From assembly GCA_937915745.1 (NCBI GenBank), contig CALGGJ010000051.1, positions 1-35,743 on the forward strand: DNA of 35,743 nucleotides, in the 5' to 3' direction. The notes beneath the pieces are model-generated. The model ran no database searches. It was not told where the DNA came from and saw only the letters and a program-made list of their open reading frames with translations. The DNA is from an uncultured Prevotellaceae bacterium (lineage in GTDB: Bacteria; Bacteroidota; Bacteroidia; Bacteroidales; Bacteroidaceae). Shown here piece by piece: positions 16,448-24,613 of this stretch. Every line of letters begins with the position of its first letter. The first letter of the stretch is position 1. Made by a program: the position numbers and the translations under genes.

Positions 16448-16906
16448 ATGAGTAGATTTAACAAAGGAAAGAAGGAAATGCCAGAACTGAATACCTCGTC
16501 ACTGCCCGACCTGATATTCTCGGTACTCTTCTTCTTCATGATGGTAACATCCATGCGCGACGCAACCCTCATGGTAAGATTTGAGCGACCTGCTGGCACC
16601 CAACTCGAGAAGCTGGCACGTAAGTCATGTACATCGTTCATATACATCGGACGTCCACTCGACCCACAGCAGTTCGGAACAGGAACCAAAATTCAGATCA
16701 ACGACAAGATAGCAGAGTCTGCCGAAGTTTACGACTTCGTAATGGACGACCGCAACAAACTTGCCGAAGTTGACAAACCGTTCTACACCGTATCAATCAA
16801 GGCCGACCAAAACTCACCGATGGGAACCATAACCGACGTGAAGCAGATGCTACGTAAAGGCTATGCCCTCAAGATTGTCTATTCGGCAACAAAACCAAAA
16901 GAATAA
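16448..16906 (+). CDS. exbD: ExbD-type biopolymer transport protein (second copy)
   Basis: This 152-residue second ExbD shares the EMPELNTSSLPDLIFSVLFF entry with the first copy, including the membrane aspartate (Asp22) that carries protons. The periplasmic part differs clearly, so the two probably form a heteromeric pair or serve different TonB partners. Operon position is last; a terminator follows 64 bp after the stop. Confidence 0.92.
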   Translation: MSRFNKGKKEMPELNTSSLPDLIFSVLFFFMMVTSMRDATLMVRFERPAGTQLEKLARKSCTSFIYIGRPLDPQQFGTGTKIQINDKIAESAEVYDFVMDDRNKLAEVDKPFYTVSIKADQNSPMGTITDVKQMLRKGYALKIVYSATKPKE

Positions 16907-16970
16907 TCACGGGGATAACAAATAAAAGCGAAAACAAGACACACACGTCATAATGTGATACAGCCTCAAC

Positions 16971-17009
16971 AAAAGAGCGGACAAGCAACAAGCCTTAGTT
17001 CGCTCTTTT
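16971..17009 (+). terminator. Terminator of the exb operon
   Basis: AAAAGAGCGGAC (16971-16982) pairs with GTTCGCTCTTTT (16998-17009), including one G-T wobble, around a 15-nt loop. The distal arm ends in TTTTATTG, giving a short U-rich tail. Confidence 0.8.
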
Positions 17010-17098
17010 ATTGTATAAACGGCTCGTATAAAAAACATTGTTAGCACCCGATTAACACTTTTTGCCACACGCATACATCCTCTTTCCACAAAATTGTG

Positions 17099-17106
17099 TA
17101 ACTTTG
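17099..17106 (+). promoter_or_regulatory. Probable -7 box of thyA-folA
   Basis: TAACTTTG fits the Bacteroidetes -7 consensus and gives a leader of about 50 nt before the thyA ATG. A matching -33 TTTG is not seen at the expected spacing. Confidence 0.5.
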
Positions 17107-17161
17107 CACAAAACTAATATCAGTGTTCAAGCGAGCAGCAAGTTCAAAACTTACCAATTAC

Positions 17162-17956
17162 ATGAAACAATATCTCGATTTACTCAACCGCATACTGACC
17201 GAAGGCGTACGCAAAGACGACCGTACAGGAACCGGCACCATCAGCGTATTTGGAAATCAGATGCGATTCAATATGGACGAAGGCTTTCCACTTCTCACCA
17301 CCAAGAAACTTCACCTGAAAAGCATCATCTACGAACTGCTGTGGTTCCTGCGCGGCGACACCAACGCACGGTGGCTGCAAGAGCGAGGCGTAAGAATATG
17401 GAACGAATGGGCAGATGAAGACGGGAACCTCGGACACATCTATGGCTATCAGTGGCGTAGCTGGCCCGACTACAACGGCAAGCATATCGACCAAATAAGC
17501 GATGTGATACGACAAATAAAAGAAAACCCCGACAGCCGACGACTCATCGTCAGCGCATGGAACGTAGCTGATTTGCCCAACATGAACCTGCCACCATGCC
17601 ACATACTCTTCCAATTCTACGTGGCAAACCGACGCCTCAGCCTCCAGCTCTACCAACGCAGTGCCGACACCTTCCTCGGAGTACCATTCAACATCGCATC
17701 CTACAGCCTGCTGCTGATGATGGTGGCACAGGTCACAGGCCTGCAACCAGGCGATTTCGTCTATACCACGGGCGACACACACCTCTACCTCGACCACCTG
17801 GAACAAGCACGACTCCAACTGACCCGCACTCCGCGCCAATTGCCAACCATGCACATCAATCCCAACGTGACAGATATCTTCGGTTTCAACTACGAAGACT
17901 TCACACTCGAAAACTACAATCCATACGACCACATCAAAGCAACCGTATCAGTATGA
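17162..17956 (+). CDS. thyA: Thymidylate synthase ThyA
   Basis: ThyA methylates dUMP to dTMP using methylenetetrahydrofolate in the cytoplasm. The 264-residue length equals E. coli ThyA, and the catalytic cysteine is Cys146 in NLPPCHILFQF, at the same position. The folate/phosphate-binding RTGTGT (21-26) and the QRSADTFLGVPFN segment are intact. I use the ATG at 17162; an upstream extension of 13 codons is not conserved. Its TGA overlaps the folA ATG (ATGA), so the two enzymes of the dTMP cycle are coupled. Confidence 0.97.
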   Translation: MKQYLDLLNRILTEGVRKDDRTGTGTISVFGNQMRFNMDEGFPLLTTKKLHLKSIIYELLWFLRGDTNARWLQERGVRIWNEWADEDGNLGHIYGYQWRSWPDYNGKHIDQISDVIRQIKENPDSRRLIVSAWNVADLPNMNLPPCHILFQFYVANRRLSLQLYQRSADTFLGVPFNIASYSLLLMMVAQVTGLQPGDFVYTTGDTHLYLDHLEQARLQLTRTPRQLPTMHINPNVTDIFGFNYEDFTLENYNPYDHIKATVSV

Positions 17957-18453
17957 TAAAATCCATAATAGTAGCAATAGCCAAGAACTTCGCCATAGGC
18001 AGGAATAACACCCTGCTCTACCACATGCCAAACGACATGCACCACTTTAAGCAGACCACAATGGGACACCCAGTCATCATGGGCCGCAACACATTCTATT
18101 CATTCCCCCATCGTCCGCTGCCAGGCCGTCGCAACATCGTGCTGGCAATGCCCCACGAAGTACCCGACAACCTCGAGGGAGCCGAATGGGTCAACTCCAT
18201 CGAACAAGCACTCAGCCTCTGCAACCCCGACGAAGAAATATTCTTCATCGGCGGAGCATACGTGTATCATCAGACACTGCCACTGGCCGACAAACTCTAC
18301 CTCACCATCATAGATGACGCACCTGCCGATGCCGACACATGGTTTCCCGAAATCAACTACGAAGAATGGACCGAACTGTCGCGACAGGAACACCCTGCCG
18401 ACAACCGCCACGCACACCCCTATTGCTTCGTTGAACTCATACGCAAACAATAA
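17953..18453 (+). CDS. folA: Dihydrofolate reductase
   Basis: DHFR regenerates tetrahydrofolate oxidised by ThyA. The 166-residue protein opens with SIIVAIAKNFAIGRNN. The catalytic acid is Asp28 in MPNDMHHFK, and GHPVIMGRNTF and the FFIGGAYVY cofactor motif follow. The residue equivalent to E. coli Trp22 is Tyr23, a less usual choice next to the active site. The start overlaps thyA by four bases. No clear terminator follows. Confidence 0.96.
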   Translation: MIKSIIVAIAKNFAIGRNNTLLYHMPNDMHHFKQTTMGHPVIMGRNTFYSFPHRPLPGRRNIVLAMPHEVPDNLEGAEWVNSIEQALSLCNPDEEIFFIGGAYVYHQTLPLADKLYLTIIDDAPADADTWFPEINYEEWTELSRQEHPADNRHAHPYCFVELIRKQ

Positions 18454-18604
18454 CACAAAACAACATAAAAAATACATAAACAAAAACAAAAAAAGAATAA
18501 ACTAAGTACGAAAAGCCTGCAACAACGATACGACAAATACACCGCCATACGGTAAGCCCAAGAAAAAAAAACAAATCGGTCAACACAATAAAAACCGATT
18601 ATCA

Positions 18605-18635
18605 ATTGCAGGTTGCCAATTCTTTTGTATCTTTG
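18605..18635 (+). promoter_or_regulatory. Promoter of the histidine phosphatase gene
   Basis: ATTG at 18605-18608 and TATCTTTG at 18628-18635, 19 bp apart, match the Bacteroidetes promoter pattern well. The start site would be near 18642, leaving about 25 nt of leader. A 7-bp inverted repeat (AATCGGT 18574-18580 / ACCGATT 18594-18600) lies just upstream and could be an operator. Confidence 0.6.
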
Positions 18636-18666
18636 CAATCGATTACAAATAATACCACACACAGAC

Positions 18667-20004
18667 ATGATGAAGAAATCAACATTAATCCTTACTTTTG
18701 CCGTAGCAGCAACGCTGACCACAATGGCCCAGACACAGCCTACGGCCCGTGACGAAATTCGCGAGTTGCCACGCCTTGCAGGCAGTAACTATCTGGCCTA
18801 TCTCGACCCTGTGGCTCCACTGACAAAGGCTCCAAAGGGTTACGAACCATTCTACATGAGTCACTACGGACGCCACGGCTCACGCTGGCTGTTGAACGAC
18901 GGCGACTACATGGGATCTATACGCACCCTGCGTAAAGCCGACAACGAAGGAAAACTCACTGCACAGGGACAGAATCTGCTGGCCGACCTCGAGCGATTCT
19001 ACCCAACCACCGTGCGACGGCTGGGCGACCTCACTACAGTGGGCGAACGCCAGCACCACGGCATAGGCCGACGCATGACCGAGCACTTCCCCGAGATATT
19101 CAGCGGAAAGGCCGAGGTGGATGCCAAAAGCACAGTCGTGATACGTTGCATACTCTCAATGACTGCCGAGTGTGAAGAAATCACAGCCTTCAACCCCAAC
19201 ATAAAGATGCACAACGACGTGAGCGAATCGCTGCAATACTACCTCAACAAAAGCTTCAGCGGAGTAGTGCGCCAGCAAAACGACAACGGAAACCGCAGCC
19301 GTGAAGTGAATGCCGCCAAACAACGCTATACACACCCAGAGCGCTTCTCGCGCCTCATCTTCAACGACCAGCAATACGTAGCCGACAGTCTCAATGCCGG
19401 TAGTTTCATGCGCAGCATATTCAACATAGCAACTAACATGCAAAGCCACGACACCGACATCGACCTGTTGCCTTTGTTCACCAACGACGAACTCTACGAC
19501 CTCTGGAAAATTACCAACATCGACTGGTACCTGGGTTACGGCGCCGCACCACAGACAGGAAGCATCATGCCATTCAGCCAAGACGAACTGCTGAGAAATA
19601 TCCTCACAACAGCCGACACATGTGTAACCAAGAAAGGATGGAACGGAGCCACCCTGCGATTCGGACACGAAATATGCGTCATGCCACTGGCCTGCCTGCT
19701 CGAACTCGACGACTGCGGCATCGTCTGGGAAGACATGGAGACACTAGACCAACACTGGGTTAACTATCGCATCTATCCTATGGCATGCAACATCCAATTA
19801 GTGTTCTACCGCCCGAAGAAAGGCAACGGACCAATCCTCATGAAGGCTCTGCTCAACGAAAAAGAAACAACCATCGCCAACCTCCACACCGACCAATATC
19901 CATACTATCGTTGGGACGACTTCAAGGCATACTTCACAAAAAAACTCGACGACTTCAAGGCTCAATACCCAATTGAACGCTATCAACAGCAAAGAAGAAG
20001 ATAA
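18667..20004 (+). CDS. Secreted histidine-type phosphatase
   Basis: This 445-residue protein has a Sec signal peptide (KKSTLILTFAVAATLTTMAQ, about residues 3-22), so it should be periplasmic or exported. The branch-2 histidine phosphatase signature is YGRHGSRW (R69, H70 nucleophile, R73). The proton-donor site is GHEICVMPL, with His334-Glu335 in place of the classic HD. Related enzymes with HAE or HE donors include bacterial multiple-inositol-polyphosphate phosphatases, so a phytate-like substrate is possible but not shown. I chose the first of two adjacent ATGs. It has its own promoter and a 28-bp gap to lemA. Confidence 0.85.
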   Translation: MMKKSTLILTFAVAATLTTMAQTQPTARDEIRELPRLAGSNYLAYLDPVAPLTKAPKGYEPFYMSHYGRHGSRWLLNDGDYMGSIRTLRKADNEGKLTAQGQNLLADLERFYPTTVRRLGDLTTVGERQHHGIGRRMTEHFPEIFSGKAEVDAKSTVVIRCILSMTAECEEITAFNPNIKMHNDVSESLQYYLNKSFSGVVRQQNDNGNRSREVNAAKQRYTHPERFSRLIFNDQQYVADSLNAGSFMRSIFNIATNMQSHDTDIDLLPLFTNDELYDLWKITNIDWYLGYGAAPQTGSIMPFSQDELLRNILTTADTCVTKKGWNGATLRFGHEICVMPLACLLELDDCGIVWEDMETLDQHWVNYRIYPMACNIQLVFYRPKKGNGPILMKALLNEKETTIANLHTDQYPYYRWDDFKAYFTKKLDDFKAQYPIERYQQQRRR

Positions 20005-20032
20005 CAGCCCAACACACTAAACAGACACAGAT

Positions 20033-20596
20033 ATGAACATACCAATCATTGTCACGGTCGTCGTAGTAGCCATACTACTGCTTTACTTCGTGAACACACA
20101 ACGCTCGCTCGTCAACCTCGACGAAATGTGCAAGAATGCCCTCAGCCAAATAGAAGTACAACTCAACTCCCGTTGGGATGCACTGCTGGCACTTGCCAAG
20201 ATGGCATCACAATACTCAAAACATGAGTCGGAGACACTCATCAACGTCATCCAACAACGTCGTGGCGAAAGCGTCAACACACCCGCAGCCGTGAACGAAC
20301 AACAAGGAGCACTGCAACAAGTGATGGGACGCCTCATTGCCATTGGCGAGGCATATCCAGACCTGAAAGCGGCCGACCTCTTCAAAGAGACACAGACGGG
20401 AGTTAAGGACTACGAAGAAAAAGTACGACTGTCGCGTATGGTGTATAACGATACAGCTACCAAAATGAACCGTATGGTGCGCCAGTGGCCATCGTCTATA
20501 GTGGCGTCAATGCTCCATTTCGAGCCTAAAGAATATCTCAAAGCAGATGAACAGCAAAAGACCAGCTACCCCAACCTGGACGAAGCATTCAAATAG
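20033..20596 (+). CDS. LemA family protein
   Basis: This 187-residue protein has one N-terminal membrane helix (about residues 3-21, IPIIVTVVVVAILLLYFV) followed by the helical-bundle LemA domain with NTQRSLVNLDEMCKNAL and QIEVQLNSRWDALLALAK. The family's biochemical role is unknown. LemA genes commonly neighbour DUF2207 and M48 peptidase genes, and all three occur here in order. Its end overlaps the next gene by 50 bp if that gene starts at its first ATG. Confidence 0.9.
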   Translation: MNIPIIVTVVVVAILLLYFVNTQRSLVNLDEMCKNALSQIEVQLNSRWDALLALAKMASQYSKHESETLINVIQQRRGESVNTPAAVNEQQGALQQVMGRLIAIGEAYPDLKAADLFKETQTGVKDYEEKVRLSRMVYNDTATKMNRMVRQWPSSIVASMLHFEPKEYLKADEQQKTSYPNLDEAFK

Positions 20597-22238
20597 ATAC
20601 CGCACCATTCCACTCATACGCATAGCCCTTTCGATTGTATTACTGCCGTGGTGCTACATCTTGACAGCCAAGTCACAGTTGCACAACCTTAACATCCGTG
20701 TGATGTTAACCCCCGACGGCGATGCCTACATCACCGAAACACGACACATGACCATCGACTCGGAAGGCACTGAGGTGTATCTAGTGGTAGGCAACTTGAA
20801 TGGGAGTACCGTCAGCAACCTCAGCGTCACCGATGAAAGCGGACGTCCATACACCAACATAGGCGTATGGGATATACACCGCACCCGCAACGAGAAAGCA
20901 GGCAAATGCGGCATCGTGACCAAACACGACGGCTACGAACTCTGCTGGGGACTGGGAGCCGAAGGCCAACGCACATACATCACATCGTACGTAGTGACTA
21001 ATCTGTTGCGCCACTATACCGATGCCGACGGATTCAACTACATGTTTGTGGCCGAAGGCATAAGTCCCCAACCCGAACACGTGAAGCTCACCATAAGCCG
21101 CAACGACGGACAACCATTCGATGCCGACAGCACTGGCATGTGGGCATTCCGGTTCTATGGCGACATCAGCCTGCAAGATGGCAACATCGTAGCCGAGACA
21201 TCAGAGCCGTTCAGCACTCGTAGTGCAATGATTGTAATGGCAAAGTTCGAACATGGACAGTTCCAACCCTCTATGCAAGCCGACGGCACATTCGATGATA
21301 TGCAGCAGCAGGCATTTGAGGGCAGCGACTATCTTGACGATGACAACGACGGCGATTTGTTTTTCTTCATCTTCTTCATATTCATCCTCATAGCACTTCC
21401 GCTCATCTTCATTGCTTACATCATATACAAGTGGTGGCAACGCCGAAAGGTGATGAAAGACCTCACATGGTGGCGTGAAGCGCCTAAGGGCTGCAACCTA
21501 CAAGAGTCGAACAACATACTAAATGCCTACCGTTACTTCACGTCCGACTACAACAACCTGCTCTCTGCATGTATCCTCCGTCTCATCAGCATCGGAGCCA
21601 TCAGCATCGAGCCACAGACCTACAAGAATGGCAATACCATCCACAACTTCGTGATACACCCACTGCCCGATAATGCCAACCAGGAGCATATGGTGCGCAT
21701 GATTCACAACATATTCCGACGGGCAGCAGGAACAGATACCATCCTCGAGCCACACGAGCTCCGCACATGGATGCAACGGCAGGCCAACCAGTCGGTAGTC
21801 GATTCCTTTGTACAGAACCTGCACACCAAGACCAGCATCTATCAGTACTCAGGAAAGGAAACTCACGACACCGTCCGCCAGCTCTTCGGGTTGAGGAAAT
21901 ACCTCAAAGAATTCTCGCTCATCGACGAGCGTCATGTGTCTGAACTCGACCTGTGGAAAGACTACATGATTTATGCGACCCTCTTCGGTATCGCCGACCA
22001 AGTGATACACGACATGAAGAAAATCAATCCCGAATACTTCAACATGGATAAGGTGGCCAACCAAATGGCCGATGACATGACCCTACCAACCATCTACTCC
22101 ACATTCCATACGAGTACGTCACGTGCATGGGTAAGCAAAGCTGAGCGTGAGGCACGCGCCTCCGGTCATGGCGGACACGCATCCTTCGGCGGCGGTGGCG
22201 GCTTCTCGGGCGGAGGATTTGGAGGTGGAGTACGATAA
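20547..22238 (+). CDS. DUF2207 predicted membrane protein
   Basis: The 563-residue protein has a signal/anchor helix (about residues 22-42), an N-terminal extracytoplasmic domain typical of DUF2207 (LTPDGDAYITETRHM and following), a second membrane helix around 273-294 (FFFIFFIFILIALPLIF) and a cytoplasmic domain. It ends in a glycine-rich tail (ASFGGGGGFSGGGFGGG), a hallmark of the family. No in-frame ATG lies between 20547 and the signal helix, so either the 50-bp overlap with lemA is real or a non-ATG start is used. Function is unknown; the LemA and M48 neighbours suggest a shared envelope role. Confidence 0.87.
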   Translation: MNSKRPATPTWTKHSNRYRTIPLIRIALSIVLLPWCYILTAKSQLHNLNIRVMLTPDGDAYITETRHMTIDSEGTEVYLVVGNLNGSTVSNLSVTDESGRPYTNIGVWDIHRTRNEKAGKCGIVTKHDGYELCWGLGAEGQRTYITSYVVTNLLRHYTDADGFNYMFVAEGISPQPEHVKLTISRNDGQPFDADSTGMWAFRFYGDISLQDGNIVAETSEPFSTRSAMIVMAKFEHGQFQPSMQADGTFDDMQQQAFEGSDYLDDDNDGDLFFFIFFIFILIALPLIFIAYIIYKWWQRRKVMKDLTWWREAPKGCNLQESNNILNAYRYFTSDYNNLLSACILRLISIGAISIEPQTYKNGNTIHNFVIHPLPDNANQEHMVRMIHNIFRRAAGTDTILEPHELRTWMQRQANQSVVDSFVQNLHTKTSIYQYSGKETHDTVRQLFGLRKYLKEFSLIDERHVSELDLWKDYMIYATLFGIADQVIHDMKKINPEYFNMDKVANQMADDMTLPTIYSTFHTSTSRAWVSKAEREARASGHGGHASFGGGGGFSGGGFGGGVR

Positions 22239-22292
22239 CACCGGCTTCGCCTTCGTGTTCTCGCCTCGGGATAAGAGCAAGCTCTTCTCCAC

Positions 22293-22384
22293 CCGGCTTA
22301 ACGAAAACGTTCGAATAAATTCAGACGTTTCCTCGCCAAGGCAAAATGCAGGCACTTTGCTCTTCCGGCTTAACGAAAACGTTC
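22293..22384. repeat. Two direct copies of a 20-bp motif
   Basis: CCGGCTTAACGAAAACGTTC is identical at 22293-22312 and 22365-22384, 72 bp apart, each preceded by GCTCTTC and followed by AT-rich DNA. It contains the inverted repeat AACG-AAAA-CGTT. The pair fills the gap between the DUF2207 and M48 genes and could be a regulator site or part of a dispersed repeat. Confidence 0.65.
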
Positions 22385-22410
22385 AAATTAACTTCAAAAT
22401 ATAACATAAG

Positions 22411-23274
22411 ATGAATAAGATTAGATTTGTCATAACGGCCGTCATTGCTGCGCTGCTCATCAGTTGTGGCACAACCTCGCGTGTACCAATCACCGGTAGG
22501 AAACAACGCCTCATGGTAAGCGACGAACAAGTGTTAAGTCTCAGTACCCAGCAGTATCAGCAATATATGCAATCGGCCAAGGCATCGACCAATGCCACCA
22601 ACACGGCCATGGTTAAGCGTGTAGGGCAGAAACTGGCCAATGCCGTTGTCACCTACCTTAATGCAAACGGGCTAGGTGCCGAGGTGTCGAACTATCAGTG
22701 GGAGTTCAACCTTGTTCAAAACCAAGAAGTAAACGCCTTCTGTATGCCTGGTGGCAAGATTGTGGTTTATGAAGGCATCCTGCCCGTTACCAAAGACGAG
22801 GCCTCTTTGGCCATTGTGCTTGGCCACGAGATAGCTCATGCTGTTGCCAAACACTCGGCCGAACGTATAAGTAACGAATACAAGAAAGAATCGGGCATGC
22901 AGATACTCGGAGCCATCGCATCGGTCTCGGGAGTGAGTTCCGACTGGCAGCAGTTGGGTTCCACCGTTCTCGGCCTCGGAGCCGAAGTATGGTCGTCGGG
23001 CTTCTCTCGTTCACAAGAGAGCGAAGCCGACCATATAGGCCTTATTTTTGCAGCTATGGCTGGATACGACCCACAGGTGGCCATCTCGTTCTGGCAACGT
23101 ATGGCACAAACGGGCAGTGGCACCGCGTCTATATTCAGTGACCACCCGTCAGATGAAAAACGCATCAAGCAAATCACCGAATGGATGCCCGAAGCACTTC
23201 AATATTACAAAGCAGCAACCGGTAGTACCATAACGAATAGCAATACACCTACATTCCATTTTTCAACTAAATAG
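22411..23274 (+). CDS. M48-family lipoprotein metalloprotease
   Basis: This 287-residue zinc peptidase is probably anchored in the envelope: the N-terminus is a lipoprotein signal with LLISCG (Cys19). The zinc-binding motif is HEIAH (139-143) and the third ligand is likely Glu203 in SRSQESEADHIG. This is the BepA/LoiP-like M48 class, which takes part in outer-membrane protein quality control in other bacteria. Length is normal for the lipoprotein subgroup. It ends the lemA-DUF2207-M48 group, and no terminator is evident. Confidence 0.92.
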   Translation: MNKIRFVITAVIAALLISCGTTSRVPITGRKQRLMVSDEQVLSLSTQQYQQYMQSAKASTNATNTAMVKRVGQKLANAVVTYLNANGLGAEVSNYQWEFNLVQNQEVNAFCMPGGKIVVYEGILPVTKDEASLAIVLGHEIAHAVAKHSAERISNEYKKESGMQILGAIASVSGVSSDWQQLGSTVLGLGAEVWSSGFSRSQESEADHIGLIFAAMAGYDPQVAISFWQRMAQTGSGTASIFSDHPSDEKRIKQITEWMPEALQYYKAATGSTITNSNTPTFHFSTK

Positions 23275-23449
23275 GAGAGCCAGACTGATTTGCTGCTTGA
23301 CCGCAGTTTTATAATATACAAAAGGTAATGGCAAAGTGGACGTTTTCCCGAAGAAAATGTGTAACCTAGTCGCCGAAAACGAAAACAAGAAATATGCAGA
23401 CAATACAAAATATGGCGGAACCATTTTTGAAATGGGCGTGCGGCATGGG

Positions 23450-23580
23450 ACAGCTTCTTTCGGATTCCGACCCGCGACGGACACCTCACGCTCTTGTATG
23501 TATTATTCCCGCTATTATGGCTCACTCGGGACTTGCACCCGTTAGACAATGCTCATGCCGGGCATACCAATAAGCGGGTG
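23450..23580 (-). ncRNA. Probable relic of a group II intron 5' region
   Basis: Read on the minus strand, the stretch has CTAACGGGTGCAAGTCCCG (about 23531-23549), GAGCGTGAGGTGTCCGTC and then TCGGAATCCGAAAGAAGC (about 23453-23470), in this order. I recognise these as the typical domain I sequence of bacterial group II introns. No reverse-transcriptase gene and no domain V/VI sequence is seen, so this is at most a truncated remnant. The assignment rests on remembered consensus and needs a covariance-model check. Confidence 0.5.
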
Positions 23581-23655
23581 CCGATAACATCAGTGCCGAT
23601 AACATCAGTGCCGATAACATCAGTGCCCGCTAACATCAGTGCCGCTATTACATCA
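23578..23655. repeat. 15-bp tandem repeat (five units)
   Basis: Three exact copies of GTGCCGATAACATCA (23578-23592, 23593-23607, 23608-23622) are followed by two diverged units of 16 and 17 bp (23623-23638, 23639-23655). The array ends 8 bp before the kdsD stop and borders the intron-like segment. There is no spacer, so it is not a CRISPR. Confidence 0.85.
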
Positions 23656-23662
23656 TTAGCAC

Positions 23663-24610
23663 TCAGTTCATCACAGCAAAATAATCTACTATCCCCACCA
23701 AATGATTGCTCTTATCCATCACAAGCAAAGAATGTATCTTGTTTTTTTGGAACATTGATTGAATCTGAGTAAGCCTGGCCTCGGGATTAATGGTTTTTGG
23801 TGTTGTCGTCATGGCCTCGGAAACCGCAATATTCATAAAGTTTGACCTCGAGCCCTCGACTGCACGACGTATATCACCATCTGTAATAAGACCAAGCAAG
23901 CGTTCACCTTCCATCACGATGCCAACACCCAACTTACCATTACTTATTGAAATAAGGGCATCAATCAACTTCATATCCGGCGAAATGACAGGCAGGTTTT
24001 CAGTGTACATCACATCCTTCACCCTTGTCACCAGTTTCTTCCCCAAAGAGCCTCCAGGGTGGAACTTTGCAAAATCGCGAGCCTTGAAGTGACGCATCTC
24101 AATCAACACACATGCAATTGCGTCGCCCATGGCAATAGCAGCCGTAGTTGAAGATGTAGGGGCAAGATTCAGCGGACATGCCTCGTGCTCCACACTTACG
24201 TTGATGTTATGGGTTGAATGACGTGCCAAGAGCGAGTCGGGATTACCCGTCATACTGACAATCGGCAGATGACGCTCGTCGAGAAATGCCGCCATGCGAA
24301 GTATCTCATCAGAGTTACCCGAATTTGAAATAAGCACAGCCACATCATTGTCGGTAAACATACCCAAATCGCCATGCAAGGCATCGAGTGGATTGACATA
24401 AAAAGCAGGTGTACCGGTACTAGCCAATGTGGCTGCAATTTTTGCTGCAACATGTCCAGACTTGCCTACACCCGACATGACGACATGACCTGTGCAATTA
24501 AACAACAGATTAATAGCTCCTTCGAATTCACTGTCGATAGTAGGAATCAGGTCGAGCAAAGCCTGCGACTCATCGCGCAAACACTGCGCTGCTATATTTC
24601 GTATATTCAT
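23663..24610 (-). CDS. kdsD: Arabinose-5-phosphate isomerase (KpsF/GutQ family)
   Basis: This enzyme interconverts ribulose 5-phosphate and arabinose 5-phosphate, the first committed step to Kdo. The 315-residue protein has an N-terminal SIS sugar-isomerase domain (GVGKSGHVAAKIAATL near residue 47 and ISNSGNSDEI near 94) and two C-terminal CBS domains from about residue 200. The DAL(H)GD segment next to the active site is intact (PLDALHGDLGMF). It lies 3 bp after kdsA, the next pathway step but one, which supports the Kdo role over a gut-operon role. Confidence 0.92.
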   Translation of the reverse strand: MNIRNIAAQCLRDESQALLDLIPTIDSEFEGAINLLFNCTGHVVMSGVGKSGHVAAKIAATLASTGTPAFYVNPLDALHGDLGMFTDNDVAVLISNSGNSDEILRMAAFLDERHLPIVSMTGNPDSLLARHSTHNINVSVEHEACPLNLAPTSSTTAAIAMGDAIACVLIEMRHFKARDFAKFHPGGSLGKKLVTRVKDVMYTENLPVISPDMKLIDALISISNGKLGVGIVMEGERLLGLITDGDIRRAVEGSRSNFMNIAVSEAMTTTPKTINPEARLTQIQSMFQKNKIHSLLVMDKSNHLVGIVDYFAVMN

Positions 24611-24613
24611 AAA

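Larger units (their letters stand above)
23275..23662. other. 388-bp convergent intergenic region
   Basis: The gap between the convergent M48 and kdsD genes holds the possible intron relic and the 15-bp tandem repeat. The remainder (23275-23449) contains short open frames on both strands without recognisable protein features, and I see no clear terminator hairpin. Confidence 0.6.

Noticed and set aside
18574..18600. Terminator for thyA-folA
   Set aside because: The 7-bp stem has a 13-nt loop and no T tract after it; its position just before a promoter makes an operator likelier.
23336..23545. 69-codon plus-strand frame
   Set aside because: It spans the intron-like RNA relic on the opposite strand and has no protein features.
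23578..23655. CRISPR remnant
   Set aside because: The 15-bp units abut directly with no spacers.
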